From: Desulfosporosinus meridiei DSM 13257
Lineage (GTDB): Bacteria; Bacillota; Desulfitobacteriia; Desulfitobacteriales; Desulfitobacteriaceae
Assembly (NCBI RefSeq): GCF_000231385.2
Contig: NC_018515.1
Location: 3,120,501-3,184,500 of the forward strand
Direction: 5' to 3'
Length of the DNA stretch: 64,000 nt
Under the pieces are notes generated by a model. It had not been told where the DNA came from. It made no database searches and saw only the letters and a program-made list of their open reading frames with translations. Below are positions 37,347 to 47,845 of this stretch, piece after piece. How positions within the stretch are numbered: position 1 is the first letter of the stretch; the number at the start of each line of letters is the position of its first letter. The position numbers were made by a program, and so were the translations under genes.

Positions 37347-38192
37347 TTAAGCTTCGTACTTATAAAAACCACGACCGGATTTCCGTCCCAGCCAGCCTGC
37401 TTTTACGTATTTGCGTAGTAATGGGCATGGGCGATATTTATCGCCTAATCCTTCATGAAGGACCTCCATAATTGACAGAACTGTATCCAGACCAATTAAA
37501 TCACCTAAAGCTAATGGTCCCATGGGATGATTCATTCCTAGTTTCATGACATTATCAATCGCTTCAACTGAAGCAATTCCTTCGTTAAGGGTAAAGACAG
37601 CCTCATTAATCATCGGAATTAAGACTCTATTAGCAACAAAGCCGGGAGCATCATTAACTTCAACCGGAGTTTTTCCCATCTTAATACTAAGATCTTCAAT
37701 CGTTTTGTACACTTCATCACTGGTAGCCAGGCCACGAATAACTTCCACAAGTTTCATAACAGGCACGGGATTCATAAAATGCATCCCGATGACTCGATCC
37801 GGGCGTTTAGTAAAAGCGGCGATCTCAGTGATAGGCAGTGAGGAAGTATTCGTCGAAAGAATTGTATGTTCCGGGCATATCTCATCAAGCTGAGCAAAGA
37901 TCTTGGCTTTAATCTCCATATTCTCCACGGCAGCTTCAATGACCAAGTCAGCGGATACAGCATCTTGCAGAGATACGGATTTAGTAATAAGACCTAAAAT
38001 CTGATCTTTTTCCTCAGCTTTTAGTTTCCCTTTATCAACACTTCTGCTCAGATTTTTGTCAATAATACCGAAACCCCTATTCACAAATTCTTCTTTGATG
38101 TCATTCAGAATTACTGAATATCCTGCTTGGGCAGCTACTTGGGCGATTCCACCACCCATCTGTCCAGCTCCAATTACCATAATCGTCTTCAC
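37347..38192 (-). CDS. 3-hydroxybutyryl-CoA dehydrogenase
   Basis: 281 residues, GTG start after [18 protein letters not shown] binds NAD(H), [15 protein letters not shown] contains the catalytic His, and the C-terminal domain with [19 protein letters not shown] is conserved. Short-chain type (Hbd). First gene of the hbd-crt-bcd-thl-CoA-transferase set and preceded by a -24/-12 promoter. Confidence 0.93.
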   Translation of the reverse strand: MKTIMVIGAGQMGGGIAQVAAQAGYSVILNDIKEEFVNRGFGIIDKNLSRSVDKGKLKAEEKDQILGLITKSVSLQDAVSADLVIEAAVENMEIKAKIFAQLDEICPEHTILSTNTSSLPITEIAAFTKRPDRVIGMHFMNPVPVMKLVEVIRGLATSDEVYKTIEDLSIKMGKTPVEVNDAPGFVANRVLIPMINEAVFTLNEGIASVEAIDNVMKLGMNHPMGPLALGDLIGLDTVLSIMEVLHEGLGDKYRPCPLLRKYVKAGWLGRKSGRGFYKYEA

Positions 38193-38263
38193 AACTAAAT
38201 CCTCCTTTGTTTCTGTTATTACAAGACTTTTTAATAGGTGATTTGGAATCTTGCGGAATAATC

Positions 38264-38282
38264 ATGCAATTGCTATGCCAAG
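38264..38282 (-). promoter_or_regulatory. Sigma-54 (-24/-12) promoter before hbd
   Basis: TTGGCATAGCAATTGCAT on the minus strand: GG and GC ten bases apart, as required (consensus TGGCAC-N5-TTGC). It lies about 75 bases before hbd. The sigma-54 activator gene is next upstream. Confidence 0.8.
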
Positions 38283-38447
38283 GAATATTCCGTATCTTCC
38301 GATAATTCTTTCTCTGGCTAATATCAGTCATTCCCAAGGTTTTTGTCCAGTTGATTCAAAATCTCAACTTCCACAAGATGTACACATTAGTTTACACATA
38401 AAAGCCAGTAAACACGGCAATCTCCATTAATACTAAATATTAGGTTG

Positions 38448-38483
38448 TGTCTACGATTGGATACGCTTACCAAATTGTAGACA
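38448..38483. promoter_or_regulatory. Probable activator site (UAS): 36-bp dyad
   Basis: TGTCTACGATTGG and CCAAATTGTAGACA form an interrupted palindrome. It lies about 185 bases upstream of the hbd -24 element and 40 bases past the activator's stop, the usual place for an enhancer site. Confidence 0.65.
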
Positions 38484-38522
38484 TCTTATTGATGAAAAAA
38501 TTCACATTTATTTAGGTTAAAT

Positions 38523-40256
38523 CTACTTGTGTAATTGATGCTTAATTAGCTTCTTGTACAAGCCGGCTCTTGACAAGCCTAATGATTTTGCTGCTTGAAC
38601 TTTATTTCCATTAGCAGTTTCAAGCGCAAAAATCAGTGCATCCCTTTCCACCTCCTTAAGAATATTGTCAAGGGACCCTTCCATATAAGGTCTTTTATCA
38701 TGACTTGCTAAAATTTGCAAATAGTTCGGCAGGTGCTTGAGCTGGATTTCAGTGCCATCAACCATGTTGAAGGCTCTCTCAATAATGTTCTCAAGCTCCC
38801 GGATATTACCTGGCCAACGATGTTTTTTTAGAACGTCAACAGCTTCAGCTGTAATTCCTGTCACTGATTGAGCAAATTGCAAGTTAAACTTTTTGATAAA
38901 TGTCTTAATTAGATCTTCAATATCATCTATACGTTCCCGTAATGGTGGAATGGTCAAGGTTACCACATTCAAACGATAATATAAGTCCTCACGAAATTGC
39001 TTATCGCGAATCATTCCTTCGAGATCGCGATTCGTAGCGGCAACCAGCCGAACATCTACTTTGCGAGACTTGTTGCTCCCTAACCGTTCTACTTCACGCT
39101 CCTGAATTACTCGAAGCAGCTTAGCTTGCATGCTCATTTCCATGTCTCCGATTTCATCCAGGAACAAGGTTCCTCCATCTGCCAGTTCAAATTTCCCTAT
39201 CTTCCCCCCTTTCCTGGCACCCGTAAATGCACCTTCATCATAGCCGAACATTTCAGATTCCAGTAGATTTTCAGGTACTGCGGCACAGTTCACTTTGATA
39301 AATGGACCATCGTTGCGGGAGCTTTGCGCATGAAGTAACAGTGCGAATAATTCCTTGCCGGTTCCGCTTTCTCCTCTCAGCAGCACTGTAGAACCGGATT
39401 TTGCCACCCGAAGAGAGGTCTGGATCAAAGAACTCATGATTGGACTTTTGCCCTTTAAAAGCTCAAGGGCCGAGGAGTTTTTCTGAGACACAGTCTTTTT
39501 GTAGTAGTCAAGTTCCGAACGCAGAGAATCTACCTTTTTTGTCAAAGCATATAGCTCATTGACATCTTTAAAAACCACTTTACCTAAAGCGCCGACAATT
39601 TTACCGTCCTGAACTATCGGAACTCTGCTGGCAATGATTTCATGTCCATTTAAATCATGTATATATCCATGTACCGGTTGGGCGGTGACTAGGACATCTG
39701 TAAATTTTGGATTATCATAAATCTCGGTAATGGGTTTTCCAATCATATCCTCAGGTGCTTGGTCAAAAAAACTGGAAAATGCCTGGTTTGTCATGGTAAC
39801 AATTCCTTGCTTGTTCACCACAATCAGCCCGTCATAGGCAGTGTTTAACACGACCTCCAAGGTACGTTGAAGTTGTTTAGTTTTTTCGTGTTCGATCACT
39901 AAATTATCTAAGAAATTTTGTAAAATTGTAATGTCCTGAAACACAGCTACAGCACCGACCAATTCTCCCTGAACAAAAATTGGAGTCCGATTGCTGAGAA
40001 GGATGGTGTCATTTAGTTTTAATTGTTGGCCTAACTCGGCAACTCCATTTTCAAAAACCCGCAAGAGGCCTGTTTCCGGAAAGTGAGTGGTTATTGATTC
40101 GCCGATAATATTGCTTTCGGGAACTTTCAGGATATCGAAGACAGCTCGATTGGCGTAAAAAATAGTACCTTGAGGGTCAACAGCAATAATAGCATTCTTT
40201 GTATTATCCAATATCTCTTCAAGGGTGATCGAAAAGATTTGTCCCTCCTCCAACAT
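38523..40256 (-). CDS. PAS-domain sigma-54-dependent activator
   Basis: 577 residues: PAS-like domains at about 10-115 and 130-235, an AAA+ core with Walker A GESGTGKE (295-302), GAFTGA (342-347) that contacts sigma-54, and Walker B LFLDEIG (364-370), then a Fis-type helix-turn-helix near the end ([19 protein letters not shown]). Resembles regulators of fatty-acid or propionate use. It sits between the acyl-CoA operon and an unknown membrane protein, both with -24/-12 promoters. ATG after AGGAGG. Stop TAG. Confidence 0.92.
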   Translation of the reverse strand: MLEEGQIFSITLEEILDNTKNAIIAVDPQGTIFYANRAVFDILKVPESNIIGESITTHFPETGLLRVFENGVAELGQQLKLNDTILLSNRTPIFVQGELVGAVAVFQDITILQNFLDNLVIEHEKTKQLQRTLEVVLNTAYDGLIVVNKQGIVTMTNQAFSSFFDQAPEDMIGKPITEIYDNPKFTDVLVTAQPVHGYIHDLNGHEIIASRVPIVQDGKIVGALGKVVFKDVNELYALTKKVDSLRSELDYYKKTVSQKNSSALELLKGKSPIMSSLIQTSLRVAKSGSTVLLRGESGTGKELFALLLHAQSSRNDGPFIKVNCAAVPENLLESEMFGYDEGAFTGARKGGKIGKFELADGGTLFLDEIGDMEMSMQAKLLRVIQEREVERLGSNKSRKVDVRLVAATNRDLEGMIRDKQFREDLYYRLNVVTLTIPPLRERIDDIEDLIKTFIKKFNLQFAQSVTGITAEAVDVLKKHRWPGNIRELENIIERAFNMVDGTEIQLKHLPNYLQILASHDKRPYMEGSLDNILKEVERDALIFALETANGNKVQAAKSLGLSRAGLYKKLIKHQLHK

Positions 40257-40397
40257 AGGTTAGCCCTCCTGAAATTTGCTATTAATCAAACTATTCGACC
40301 TAAATCAACTAAATCCTGCTTGAATTAATAGTCAGTTATCAGAGAGCTAACCCAAAACACTTCTTAACTTATAGCATGCCTTCAGGTGAGGTTCATA

Positions 40398-40850
40398 TCA
40401 AACAACGTTTGAAGACTGCTCACCAGAAGGCATGGAATCGTTGGAAAAGAGGGATTTAATTTCATTATTAACCATTAAATCAAAAACACTGTCACTTCCT
40501 ATGCGTATCCAGAGCGACCTTTTTTTAGGCAAACGGTGCATTTGACATACTTCCATTCCCCCGGCAATAATAACGTCTGCATCTCTAGCTCGGATGATGG
40601 TTTCGCCAAAGTCACCGCCTGCATTCCCGATGAACATACTTTATTGATCGTCTCAGAGGTTACTTCCAATGGGAGTCTGGCTTTGATACTCGCTTGACGC
40701 GAGGGAATCTGTCCTGCTCCGACCTGGATTACTAACCCCATGAGTACATCAACCACTCTCCCGGAATATCCGCCCGCTTAAGTGCTTCCCTAATGACATG
40801 AGCTCTAAATCCACTTAATTCAGCAGAGATATTTGAACTCCGGTTAGATC
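40398..40850 (-). pseudogene. Thiolase remnant
   Basis: A thiolase-like sequence broken by frameshifts: VIREALKRADIPGEW then VDVLMGLVIQVGAGQIPSRQASI, INKVCSSGMQAV (catalytic Cys region), then in another frame ARDADVIIAGGMEVCQM. The last two-thirds of the enzyme are missing. Probably a decayed paralogue beside the sigma-54 activator. No expression signal considered. Confidence 0.75.
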
Positions 40851-40880
40851 TTTAGCTTTTGGAACCCACCAAAACAATAA

Positions 40881-42116
40881 TTAACTGGAACTGGAGGTAT
40901 TTTTCGACCCGCTAACATTAACATGCTCAGCCTCTGACGTATAGAAAGGAAACTTCGACATGAACCAATCGTTAAATAGCAGCGGGATAATTGCCCAGAA
41001 GAGCCACACCAAAGGCTTGTTAGCGTGATTCGAAAATTCAGGTTTCAACCCTAACAAAGGTAAACATACTGAGTAATAAATGATAAACTGAATTGCTGCC
41101 AGACCAAAAACAATACCTGTACGTACAAACCACCCGATAACACTTCCCCATTTTTGTGGCCAGTTGTCGAAATAATGATTCCAGATTAAAAACGGAAATA
41201 GTGTAAATCCAGCTAGTGTAGCAGAATTATAATAACGCCATGCTAAGGATGCGGTTCCGTCAGTGGCTTTGGGATCTACAGCTCCCCAGACGGCACCCAT
41301 TCCAAAAATCGTTAGTTTTACGGTAAGGAATGCCAGAATAATGATTGATATTAGACCGAATAATCCACTCCAGGGTTGTTTCTTAACCAGGTGCCACGGT
41401 TTTCCTGACCATATATTGGCTGTCATAAAAAGATAGACAACCATCCATTCCCAAACCCCAATGACATAATTCAAATGGGAAACACCGTCAATGGCTCCCC
41501 ACCAAGGGGCTGCTGCCGCAATCGGTTGTTTTAGCACTACACTAACATAGAAGGGAAAGATAAGGGTTCCGTAGGCTAGGAGTGTAACAACTGTCGTCAA
41601 GCTCCATTCTGCGAATCCAAGGGCTGGTTGGGTCAGCTTATCAGCCCAAGGCCACTTTTTAAAAAGGATCGACCAAAATGCATAAGTGACAAAACCTATT
41701 AAGACAAACATTGTAAGGGCTCCGCCAACATATTCTCTGGCGTGCTCGATCTCAATACCTCTTGCGACTAAAGCCTCTACACTCCAAATTGGGAGGATGA
41801 GTTTGCCAAGAAAGCCTTGAAAAATTCCATAAATAATTACATAGACCACGGCAATGTTGACGCATATCTCTACAATCCCGCGGGTCAATGGTTTGAGTTT
41901 TGCGAATGGCCAGTCTCCGAACATGATATGTTGCCATATGCCGACTAAAAGCATCCATGCCAAAAATTCCAGAATTGGGTGTTCATAGTTCTTGAAAATC
42001 CCCTGTGGAGATGCAAATATGAACCATGTGATCAGAGCAATGAGTAAAAATGAAGCTGTTGCGATAAGGCCTGTTAAAGGTTGACCCCAGCGAGATTTTG
42101 AACCGTGATCTGACAT
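40881..42116 (-). CDS. Unknown polytopic membrane protein with sigma-54 promoter
   Basis: 411 residues with about ten hydrophobic segments and many Trp residues, some in WP pairs (WPFAK, WPWAD, WPQKW). No family I can name with confidence. It lies upstream of the sigma-54 activator and has its own -24/-12 promoter, so it likely belongs to the same regulon. It might be a transporter for a fatty acid or amine. ATG after AGGAGG. Confidence 0.8.
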   Translation of the reverse strand: MSDHGSKSRWGQPLTGLIATASFLLIALITWFIFASPQGIFKNYEHPILEFLAWMLLVGIWQHIMFGDWPFAKLKPLTRGIVEICVNIAVVYVIIYGIFQGFLGKLILPIWSVEALVARGIEIEHAREYVGGALTMFVLIGFVTYAFWSILFKKWPWADKLTQPALGFAEWSLTTVVTLLAYGTLIFPFYVSVVLKQPIAAAAPWWGAIDGVSHLNYVIGVWEWMVVYLFMTANIWSGKPWHLVKKQPWSGLFGLISIIILAFLTVKLTIFGMGAVWGAVDPKATDGTASLAWRYYNSATLAGFTLFPFLIWNHYFDNWPQKWGSVIGWFVRTGIVFGLAAIQFIIYYSVCLPLLGLKPEFSNHANKPLVWLFWAIIPLLFNDWFMSKFPFYTSEAEHVNVSGSKNTSSSS

Positions 42117-42228
42117 TGATACTCCTCCTTAATATTTCTGTCACTGATAAAAATAAAAAAAATAATACCGCTATAATTCTTTCACCCTTTCACCTCCCTA
42201 TAAGTCAGTATCCAGAATACTTATCTAT

Positions 42229-42246
42229 ATTCTGAATGTACAGAAT
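42229..42246. promoter_or_regulatory. Palindrome at the start site of the membrane-protein gene
   Basis: ATTCTGAATGTACAGAAT, a dyad just downstream of the -12 element. A related sequence occurs at 12929-12944 near the acetate transporter. Could be a repressor site. Confidence 0.45.
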
Positions 42247-42252
42247 TGTTTT

Positions 42253-42268
42253 GCAATTAATATGCCAA
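42253..42268 (-). promoter_or_regulatory. Sigma-54 (-24/-12) promoter of the membrane protein
   Basis: TTGGCATATTAATTGC on the minus strand with GG and GC ten bases apart, about 137 bases before the ATG at 42116. Confidence 0.78.
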
Positions 42269-42353
42269 TTGATGTTTCTCTGTATGTATCTGCCTGAAAT
42301 GAGCTGATACTAAGGAGTTGCGCTTTTCACTTAGAAAAAGATCTCTATAAAAG

Positions 42354-42395
42354 TACTCCCCTAAGTGCTTACGATGGTAAACACTTAGGGGAGTA
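42354..42395. terminator. 14-bp perfect stem hairpin
   Basis: TACTCCCCTAAGTG/CACTTAGGGGAGTA with inner TTAC/GTAA pairing. It lies between the membrane-protein promoter and nifV. No clear T-tract. Confidence 0.5.
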
Positions 42396-42599
42396 TAACA
42401 TTAACAATCACTTACAGCGCTAGTTGAAGTTTATATGTCAACTAATTGAGACATGTATTAAAATGTAGGCAAAATTTATTTATTTTTTTATAGTCAAGGA
42501 TGATTTTACTTTTTTTGCAAATTAACTTGCAAAATAATTGAGAGGATGTCAAAGATCTTGTAAGTCTTGGATTCACATTCCAAATTTCACTTCTGTAAA

Positions 42600-42655
42600 C
42601 AAAAACGATCCCTTCCACTTTACTTTGAAAGTGGAAAGAGACCGCTTTTGTTATA
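42600..42655 (-). terminator. nifV terminator
   Basis: Stem with CTTTCCACTTT/AAAGTGGAAGG, followed on the minus strand by a run of T, about 75 bases past the nifV stop. Confidence 0.6.
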
Positions 42656-42729
42656 GAAATAAGCGCTTTGAATTTGAGGGCCAAGTTTTCACACACCCCT
42701 CATAAGCCCAGATTGGAATATCGGATAAA

Positions 42730-43860
42730 TTACTGTCGTTGTTTCAGCATATCACTGTAAATATACATTAACTCCTTGTCAAAAAGGGATCTCTTCATAT
42801 CTACGGCTATTGCTCTTACCCTTTTAAGCATCTCAGCTGCATCCTCTTCGGCAATCTCTTTGCCATACTCATTGCGGAATTTTGCTTTGATGGATGCAGT
42901 TCCGGAGTGTTTTCCAATGACAATTTGACGTTCAAGTCCCACATCCTCAGGGCTGAAGGCTTCATAGGTTCGAGGATTTTTTAAGGCACCGTCAGCATGA
43001 ATGCCTGACTCATGGGCAAACATATTACTTCCTACAATAGACTTCCAAGGCGGGAGCATCCGCCCTGAAGCGCGAGCAACATATTCGGAAACCTCGACAA
43101 ATCGTTCCGTCGCAAAGCTCAGATCCGTATCTAATAAGTGCTTCAATGCCATAACCACTTCTTCTAAGGCAGCATTGCCGGCCCGCTCACCTAAGCCGTT
43201 AACAGTCACACCTACATGGGTTGCTCCGGCCTTTACTCCGGCCAGGGCATTGGCAGTGGCCATCCCGAAGTCGTCATGAGTATGCATTTCCACATCTATG
43301 CCCGCTTTTTCAACTAAGATCTTAATTTTATCGTAGGTTGCAAAAGGGTCTAAGATTCCTACTGTATCACAATAGCGCAAACGATCTGCACCGGCATTTT
43401 TTGCTTCTTTAGCAAATTGGACTAAAAAATCCATATCAGACCGGGAAGCATCTTCCGCGTTGACGGAAATGTACATTCCTTCTTTTTTAGCAAAGGCGGT
43501 TGCCTTTACCATTCGTTCTAAAACATCGTCCCGAGTGGTCATAAGTTTATGTTCAATATGAATGTCGGAGGTGGAGATAGAAATAGCTACGGCATCCACA
43601 CCACAGGCCAAGGAAGCTTCTATATCAGAAATAACCGCCCGATTCCAGCCCATAATGCTTGCTTTTAAACCTAACTTGGCAATTTCAGTAATCGCCTTCT
43701 TTTCATCCCCGCCCATAACCGCTACTCCGGCTTCTATCTGATGAACGCCAAGTTCATCAAGCAACCGGGCGATTCGCAACTTTTCTTGATTAGAAAAAAC
43801 AACCCCAGCTGTTTGTTCCCCATCACGCAATGTAGTGTCTACAATTGTCAAATGTCTCAT
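42730..43860 (-). CDS. nifV: NifV-like homocitrate synthase
   Basis: 376 residues of the HMGL/isopropylmalate synthase family. TTLRDGEQTAGVVFS and MHTHDDFGMATANAL with NGLGERAGN provide the metal-binding and substrate residues. The length and the HESGIHADG motif fit homocitrate synthase NifV. No nif genes are in the window; the next gene is gatB. It may supply homocitrate to nitrogenase elsewhere or start lysine-related synthesis. ATG after GAGGGG. Confidence 0.8.
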   Translation of the reverse strand: MRHLTIVDTTLRDGEQTAGVVFSNQEKLRIARLLDELGVHQIEAGVAVMGGDEKKAITEIAKLGLKASIMGWNRAVISDIEASLACGVDAVAISISTSDIHIEHKLMTTRDDVLERMVKATAFAKKEGMYISVNAEDASRSDMDFLVQFAKEAKNAGADRLRYCDTVGILDPFATYDKIKILVEKAGIDVEMHTHDDFGMATANALAGVKAGATHVGVTVNGLGERAGNAALEEVVMALKHLLDTDLSFATERFVEVSEYVARASGRMLPPWKSIVGSNMFAHESGIHADGALKNPRTYEAFSPEDVGLERQIVIGKHSGTASIKAKFRNEYGKEIAEEDAAEMLKRVRAIAVDMKRSLFDKELMYIYSDMLKQRQ

Positions 43861-44056
43861 TCAGACTCACCCCTCTTAATTAGCTGGAATATATATAACA
43901 GGTTCAAAAATTACATACCTTATACTAGCATAATCTCTTTTAAGTTTGAAGAATGTTGGGTTCTTTATACTGTATACTTATTTGATGCTCAGTATATTTA
44001 TTCAATGACTTGCATTATCCTTCATTATTCCCAAGACCCAGAGAATCAATCAACAT

Positions 44057-44085
44057 AAAAGAGGCTCTCCTTTCGGAAAGCCCCT
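44057..44085 (-). terminator. gatB terminator
   Basis: GGGGCTTTCC/GGAGAGCCTC stem with a GAAA loop, then Ts on the minus strand, just after the gatB stop. Confidence 0.75.
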
Positions 44086-44094
44086 AAGTAACAA

Positions 44095-45543
44095 TTAAGA
44101 TAGTTTTTCCTTCAGCAATCGATTGACAAGACCCGGATTCGCCTGACCCTTGGTGGCTTTCATGATCTGTCCGACTAAAAAGCCAATGGCTCGATCTTTG
44201 CCGGCGCGGTAGTCCTCCACGGATTGAGGATTAGCGGCCAGGACGCCGTCGATAATTCCCAGTAAGGCCCCTTCATCACTGATTTGAGCAAGCCCTTTTT
44301 CCTTAACGATCACCTGGGCATCCTTGCCGGTGGCGTACATTTCTTCGAGAACTGTCTTAGCTATTTTGCCGCTGATGGTTCCTTTTTCGATCAGCTCTAA
44401 TAATTCCGCTAACTGCTTGGGAGAAATGGGAGAATCCTCGACTGGACACTGGTTGGAATTCAGCAGACGCATAACATCTCCCATCACCCAGTTCGCTAAG
44501 GTCTTAGCATCGCCGAAGCTTTCAAGTGCAGCATCAAAGAAGTCAGACAAGGATTTGGATTGGGTGATAACCCCGGCATCGTACTCAGATAATCCTATGC
44601 CTTGCAGCCGAGCCCGTCGTTGTGCCGGAAGCTCAGGCAGGGTTTGGCGAATTCGTTCCACCCATTCTCGATCAATTATAAGGGGTGTTAGGTCCGGTTC
44701 CGGGAAATAGCGGTAATCATGAGCTTCTTCCTTGGAGCGTAAGGCTAAGGTAATCCCTTGACCCTCATCCCAAGTCCTTGTCTCTTGTACCACTTTTTCA
44801 CCGGCATCTAACACTCTTGCTTGCCGGGCTATTTCATATTCCATACAGCGCCGTACGGAGCTGAAAGAGTTTAAGTTCTTTGTCTCAGTACGAGTTCCGA
44901 AGGCTGTCTCTCCTATGGGACGCAAGGAGACATTAATATCAAAGCGCACAGAACCTTGTTCCATCCGACAATCCGAGACTTCCGTATACTCTAAGATTTG
45001 CACTAATTTTTCCAAGTAAGCCAGAACTTCCGGGATTGAACGCATATCCGGCTCGGATACGATTTCCAAGAGGGGGACTCCCGCTCGGTTATAGTCAACG
45101 GAGGAAGCATTAGAGGTTGTGATGGTATCTCCGCTATGGACGAGCTTACCCGCATCTTCCTCCATGTGGGCCCGAGTAATCCCAATCCATTTTTTCTCGC
45201 CCTCCACTTCAATCTCTAAGCCGCCTTTACCGCAAATGGGTAAATCGAACTGAGAGGTTTGGTAGTTCTTAGACAAGTCGGGATAGAAATAGTTCTTTCT
45301 GTCGAACTTCGAGAATTCGGCGATCTCACAATTCAAGGCTAAACCGGCTTTGATGGCGTAATCCACTACTTCACGATTTAGTACCGGAAGGGCACCGGGC
45401 ATGCCTAAGCAGACCGGGCAGACGTGAGTGTTTTGGTCTCCTCCGAACTCTGTTGTACACCCGCAAAAAATCTTAGTCTTGGTCTGGAGTTCTACGTGAA
45501 CTTCCAGTCCACAAACCATTTCATATTTATTAGCGACTACCAC
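44095..45543 (-). CDS. gatB: GatB, Asp/Glu-tRNA amidotransferase subunit B
   Basis: 482 residues. Binds mischarged tRNA and the activating [50 protein letters not shown] and the C-terminal YqeY-like domain are typical. It overlaps gatA by 14 bases, with a GTG start after GGAGGTG. Confidence 0.96.
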   Translation of the reverse strand: MVVANKYEMVCGLEVHVELQTKTKIFCGCTTEFGGDQNTHVCPVCLGMPGALPVLNREVVDYAIKAGLALNCEIAEFSKFDRKNYFYPDLSKNYQTSQFDLPICGKGGLEIEVEGEKKWIGITRAHMEEDAGKLVHSGDTITTSNASSVDYNRAGVPLLEIVSEPDMRSIPEVLAYLEKLVQILEYTEVSDCRMEQGSVRFDINVSLRPIGETAFGTRTETKNLNSFSSVRRCMEYEIARQARVLDAGEKVVQETRTWDEGQGITLALRSKEEAHDYRYFPEPDLTPLIIDREWVERIRQTLPELPAQRRARLQGIGLSEYDAGVITQSKSLSDFFDAALESFGDAKTLANWVMGDVMRLLNSNQCPVEDSPISPKQLAELLELIEKGTISGKIAKTVLEEMYATGKDAQVIVKEKGLAQISDEGALLGIIDGVLAANPQSVEDYRAGKDRAIGFLVGQIMKATKGQANPGLVNRLLKEKLS

Positions 45544-47020
45544 CGGTCAGCACCTCCCGGGAGAGATTTGGTTTTAAGGTATGATAATTCGTATTTTGCT
45601 CAAAAGTATAAGCAACTCGGTACAATGACCCTTCTCCGAAGGCTTTGCCCATCAATTGCATGCCAATGGGCAGACCATTGACTAAACCGGCAGGTATGGA
45701 AATTGCCGGAATTCCCGCCAGGTTGATGGGGACGGTGGTAATGTCCGATAAATACATGGCCAAGGGGTCTGCGGATTTTTCCCCAAATTTAAAGGCAGCT
45801 GTGGGAGCAGTCGGGGAAAGTAAAACGTCAAACTTCTCAAAGGCTTTATCAAAATCCTGTTTAATCAAGGTTCTCACCTTTTGGGCTTTGAGATAGTAGG
45901 CATCATAATAGCCGGAACTCAAAGCATAGGTGCCCAGCATAATTCTGCGTTTTACTTCCTGGCCGAATCCTTCAGCCCGGGTTTTTTTGAACATGCCTAA
46001 CACATCGTCAGCATCTGCCCGATACCCATAACGGACACCGTCATAGCGAGCTAGATTAGAGCTGGCCTCAGCGGTAGCAATCAGATAATAGGCAGGGATG
46101 GCGTATTCCGTATGGGGCAAAGTGCACTCCGCTACTTCTGCTCCTAAATCAATCAGAGTTTGAATCCCGGCTTGAATCCCTTTGGCCACCTCCGGGTCAA
46201 TTCCTGCACCGAAGTATTCCCGGGGAATCCCGATCTTCAACCCTTTGATGTCGTTGACCAAAAACTTGGTATAATCAGGAGCTTCGATAGGAACGGATGT
46301 GGAATCTAAGGGGTCATGTCCGGCAATGGCATTCATCACCAGAGCATTATCCCGAACAGTTTTGGTGAATGGCCCGATCTGGTCGAGGGAGGAGGCAAAG
46401 GCGATTAAACCTAAGCGGGAAACCGCACCATAGGTGGGCTTCATTCCAACCACTCCACAGAAAGCCGCCGGCTGACGAATGGATCCCCCCGTGTCTGAGC
46501 CCAGAGTAAAGGCAGCCTCATCCCCGGCAACAGCTACGGCAGAGCCTCCCGAAGATCCCCCAGGGACACACTCTAAATTCCAAGGATTACGTGTTTTAGT
46601 AAAGAAGGAATTCTCCGTGGAGGATCCCATGGCAAACTCGTCCATGTTCAGTTTGCCCAAAAGTATAGTTCCCGCCGCCCGCAGACGCTCTGTCACCGTG
46701 GCATTGTAGGGCGGATAAAAATTCTCCAGCATTTTTGAAGCACAGCTGGTGCGAATTCCTTCTGTGCACATATTGTCTTTGAGGGCCATGGGAATACCTT
46801 CTAAAGGTTTAAGGGCTTGTCCTTGAGAGACTTTTTCATCCACCTCAGCCGCTTGAGCCAAGGCCTCGTCTTCTAAGACAGTTAAATAGGCTTGCAAAGC
46901 AGGATCCACAGACTTGATACGGTCTATGTAGGCTTTGGTTAATTCCGTGGAGCTTATGTCTTTATGTAGAAGCAGTTCATGTAGTTCACTCACTGACTTC
47001 CCGATCGTTACTGATTCCAA
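45530..47020 (-). CDS. gatA: GatA, amidase subunit
   Basis: 496 residues from a TTG after AAGGAG (an upstream TTG is possible). The glycine-rich [17 protein letters not shown] and [11 protein letters not shown] hold the amidase Ser-cisSer-Lys triad residues. Makes ammonia from Gln for GatB. Middle gene of gatCAB. Confidence 0.96.
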   Translation of the reverse strand: MESVTIGKSVSELHELLLHKDISSTELTKAYIDRIKSVDPALQAYLTVLEDEALAQAAEVDEKVSQGQALKPLEGIPMALKDNMCTEGIRTSCASKMLENFYPPYNATVTERLRAAGTILLGKLNMDEFAMGSSTENSFFTKTRNPWNLECVPGGSSGGSAVAVAGDEAAFTLGSDTGGSIRQPAAFCGVVGMKPTYGAVSRLGLIAFASSLDQIGPFTKTVRDNALVMNAIAGHDPLDSTSVPIEAPDYTKFLVNDIKGLKIGIPREYFGAGIDPEVAKGIQAGIQTLIDLGAEVAECTLPHTEYAIPAYYLIATAEASSNLARYDGVRYGYRADADDVLGMFKKTRAEGFGQEVKRRIMLGTYALSSGYYDAYYLKAQKVRTLIKQDFDKAFEKFDVLLSPTAPTAAFKFGEKSADPLAMYLSDITTVPINLAGIPAISIPAGLVNGLPIGMQLMGKAFGEGSLYRVAYTFEQNTNYHTLKPNLSREVLTGGSR

Positions 47021-47051
47021 CTTCCGCAGTCTCCTTTCCAAGTCAAATAGC

Positions 47052-47342
47052 TTAAGTCAAACTGATTTTGGGAACTCTGAAGAATCCCTCTTCCCCATCC
47101 GGGGCATTTCTAAGGGCTTTGTCATGATTAATGGAAGTTTTGACTTGGTCCTCGCGCAGTACATTATGCAAAGGAACTGCGTGTGCTGTAGGCACCACAT
47201 CACTTGTATCTAATTTCTCCAACATAGCCGCATAGCCCAAAATGGAGTTAAGCTGTTCGGTGTATTCTTGAGTTTCCTGCTCAGTTAACTCTAAGCGCGC
47301 CAATGCCGCCACGTATTCAACGTCTTCACGTGAAATTGACAA
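47052..47342 (-). CDS. gatC: GatC, small subunit
   Basis: 96 residues from a TTG ([19 protein letters not shown]) after GGAAGGTG; this matches the usual GatC length of about 95. An upstream ATG extends the frame by 23 codons without a good site. Stabilises GatA-GatB. Ends 31 bases before gatA. Confidence 0.93.
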   Translation of the reverse strand: MSISREDVEYVAALARLELTEQETQEYTEQLNSILGYAAMLEKLDTSDVVPTAHAVPLHNVLREDQVKTSINHDKALRNAPDGEEGFFRVPKISLT

Positions 47343-47422
47343 CTTATTCACCTTCCTTGGATTGATTGTTGCTTTAACCTCTATCATAGCAAATATTAGG
47401 GAAGGGAGCAAGAAGGGGGAGA

Positions 47423-47449
47423 GTGTTAGGGGGACGGTCCTTTTAACAC
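47423..47449. repeat. REP-like palindrome, copy A
   Basis: GTGTTAGGGGGACGGTCCTTTTAACAC: outer arms GTGTTA/TAACAC around a GGAC-like core. Related copies are at 52121-52145 and 53770-53794; this copy is in the opposite orientation. It lies upstream of gatC. Confidence 0.7.
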
Positions 47450-47482
47450 GTTTTAGAGTGCTAAAACTTTTTTAAAGTTTAA

Positions 47483-47512
47483 TGAAGAAAATTAACCTTC
47501 TTAATTGTCTAA
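47483..47512 (+). promoter_or_regulatory. ECF-type promoter 1 (small secreted peptide)
   Basis: TGAAGA and, 18 bases later, GTCTAA. The same spacing is found before the parvulin-like and the C70 protease operons (49259-49288, 52204-52233). It sits about 40 bases before the ATG. Confidence 0.6.
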
Positions 47513-47551
47513 GTAATAAGGATAATGAATTATTACAGGAGGATGAAAATT

Positions 47552-47845
47552 ATGAAAAAACTAGCTCTAATATTTCTAATCATTGCCGTAATGATGTTTG
47601 GATCCAGTCCCGTACTTGCATCCCCAGAATCATCTAAATCGAACTCTATCGAATCAGGAATTGGCATTGAAGCACTGCAGCTTATCCAAGGCGGCTACAG
47701 CAGTATTCAAAATGCCGGGAACAATCATAACGAAAAGTTCCACGGAATAATCATGTCATTAACGAAAAAGCATGTAAGCACTCCGACCAAATGCTCACAT
47801 GCCTTTTTCGTTAAGTATCTTAGGTCACCGACCTTGCGACTTTAA
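47552..47845 (+). CDS. Small exported peptide
   Basis: 97 residues from the ATG with AGGAGG nine bases upstream. Residues 1-23 form a signal peptide ending LASPES. The rest has no family (EALQLIQGGYSSIQNAGNN). The last 30 residues are encoded by an inverted repeat that also looks like the terminator shared with the anti-sigma gene, and the frame overlaps the end of that gene. It may be a natural secreted product of the ECF regulon or a frame lengthened by mutation. Confidence 0.55.
   Translation: MKKLALIFLIIAVMMFGSSPVLASPESSKSNSIESGIGIEALQLIQGGYSSIQNAGNNHNEKFHGIIMSLTKKHVSTPTKCSHAFFVKYLRSPTLRL
47759..47814. terminator. Shared terminator hairpin
   Basis: TTAACGAAAAAGCATGT/ACATGCCTTTTTCGTTAA with one bulge, extended inside by AGCA/TGCT. 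It serves both the small-peptide gene (plus) and the anti-sigma gene (minus). Confidence 0.7.
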
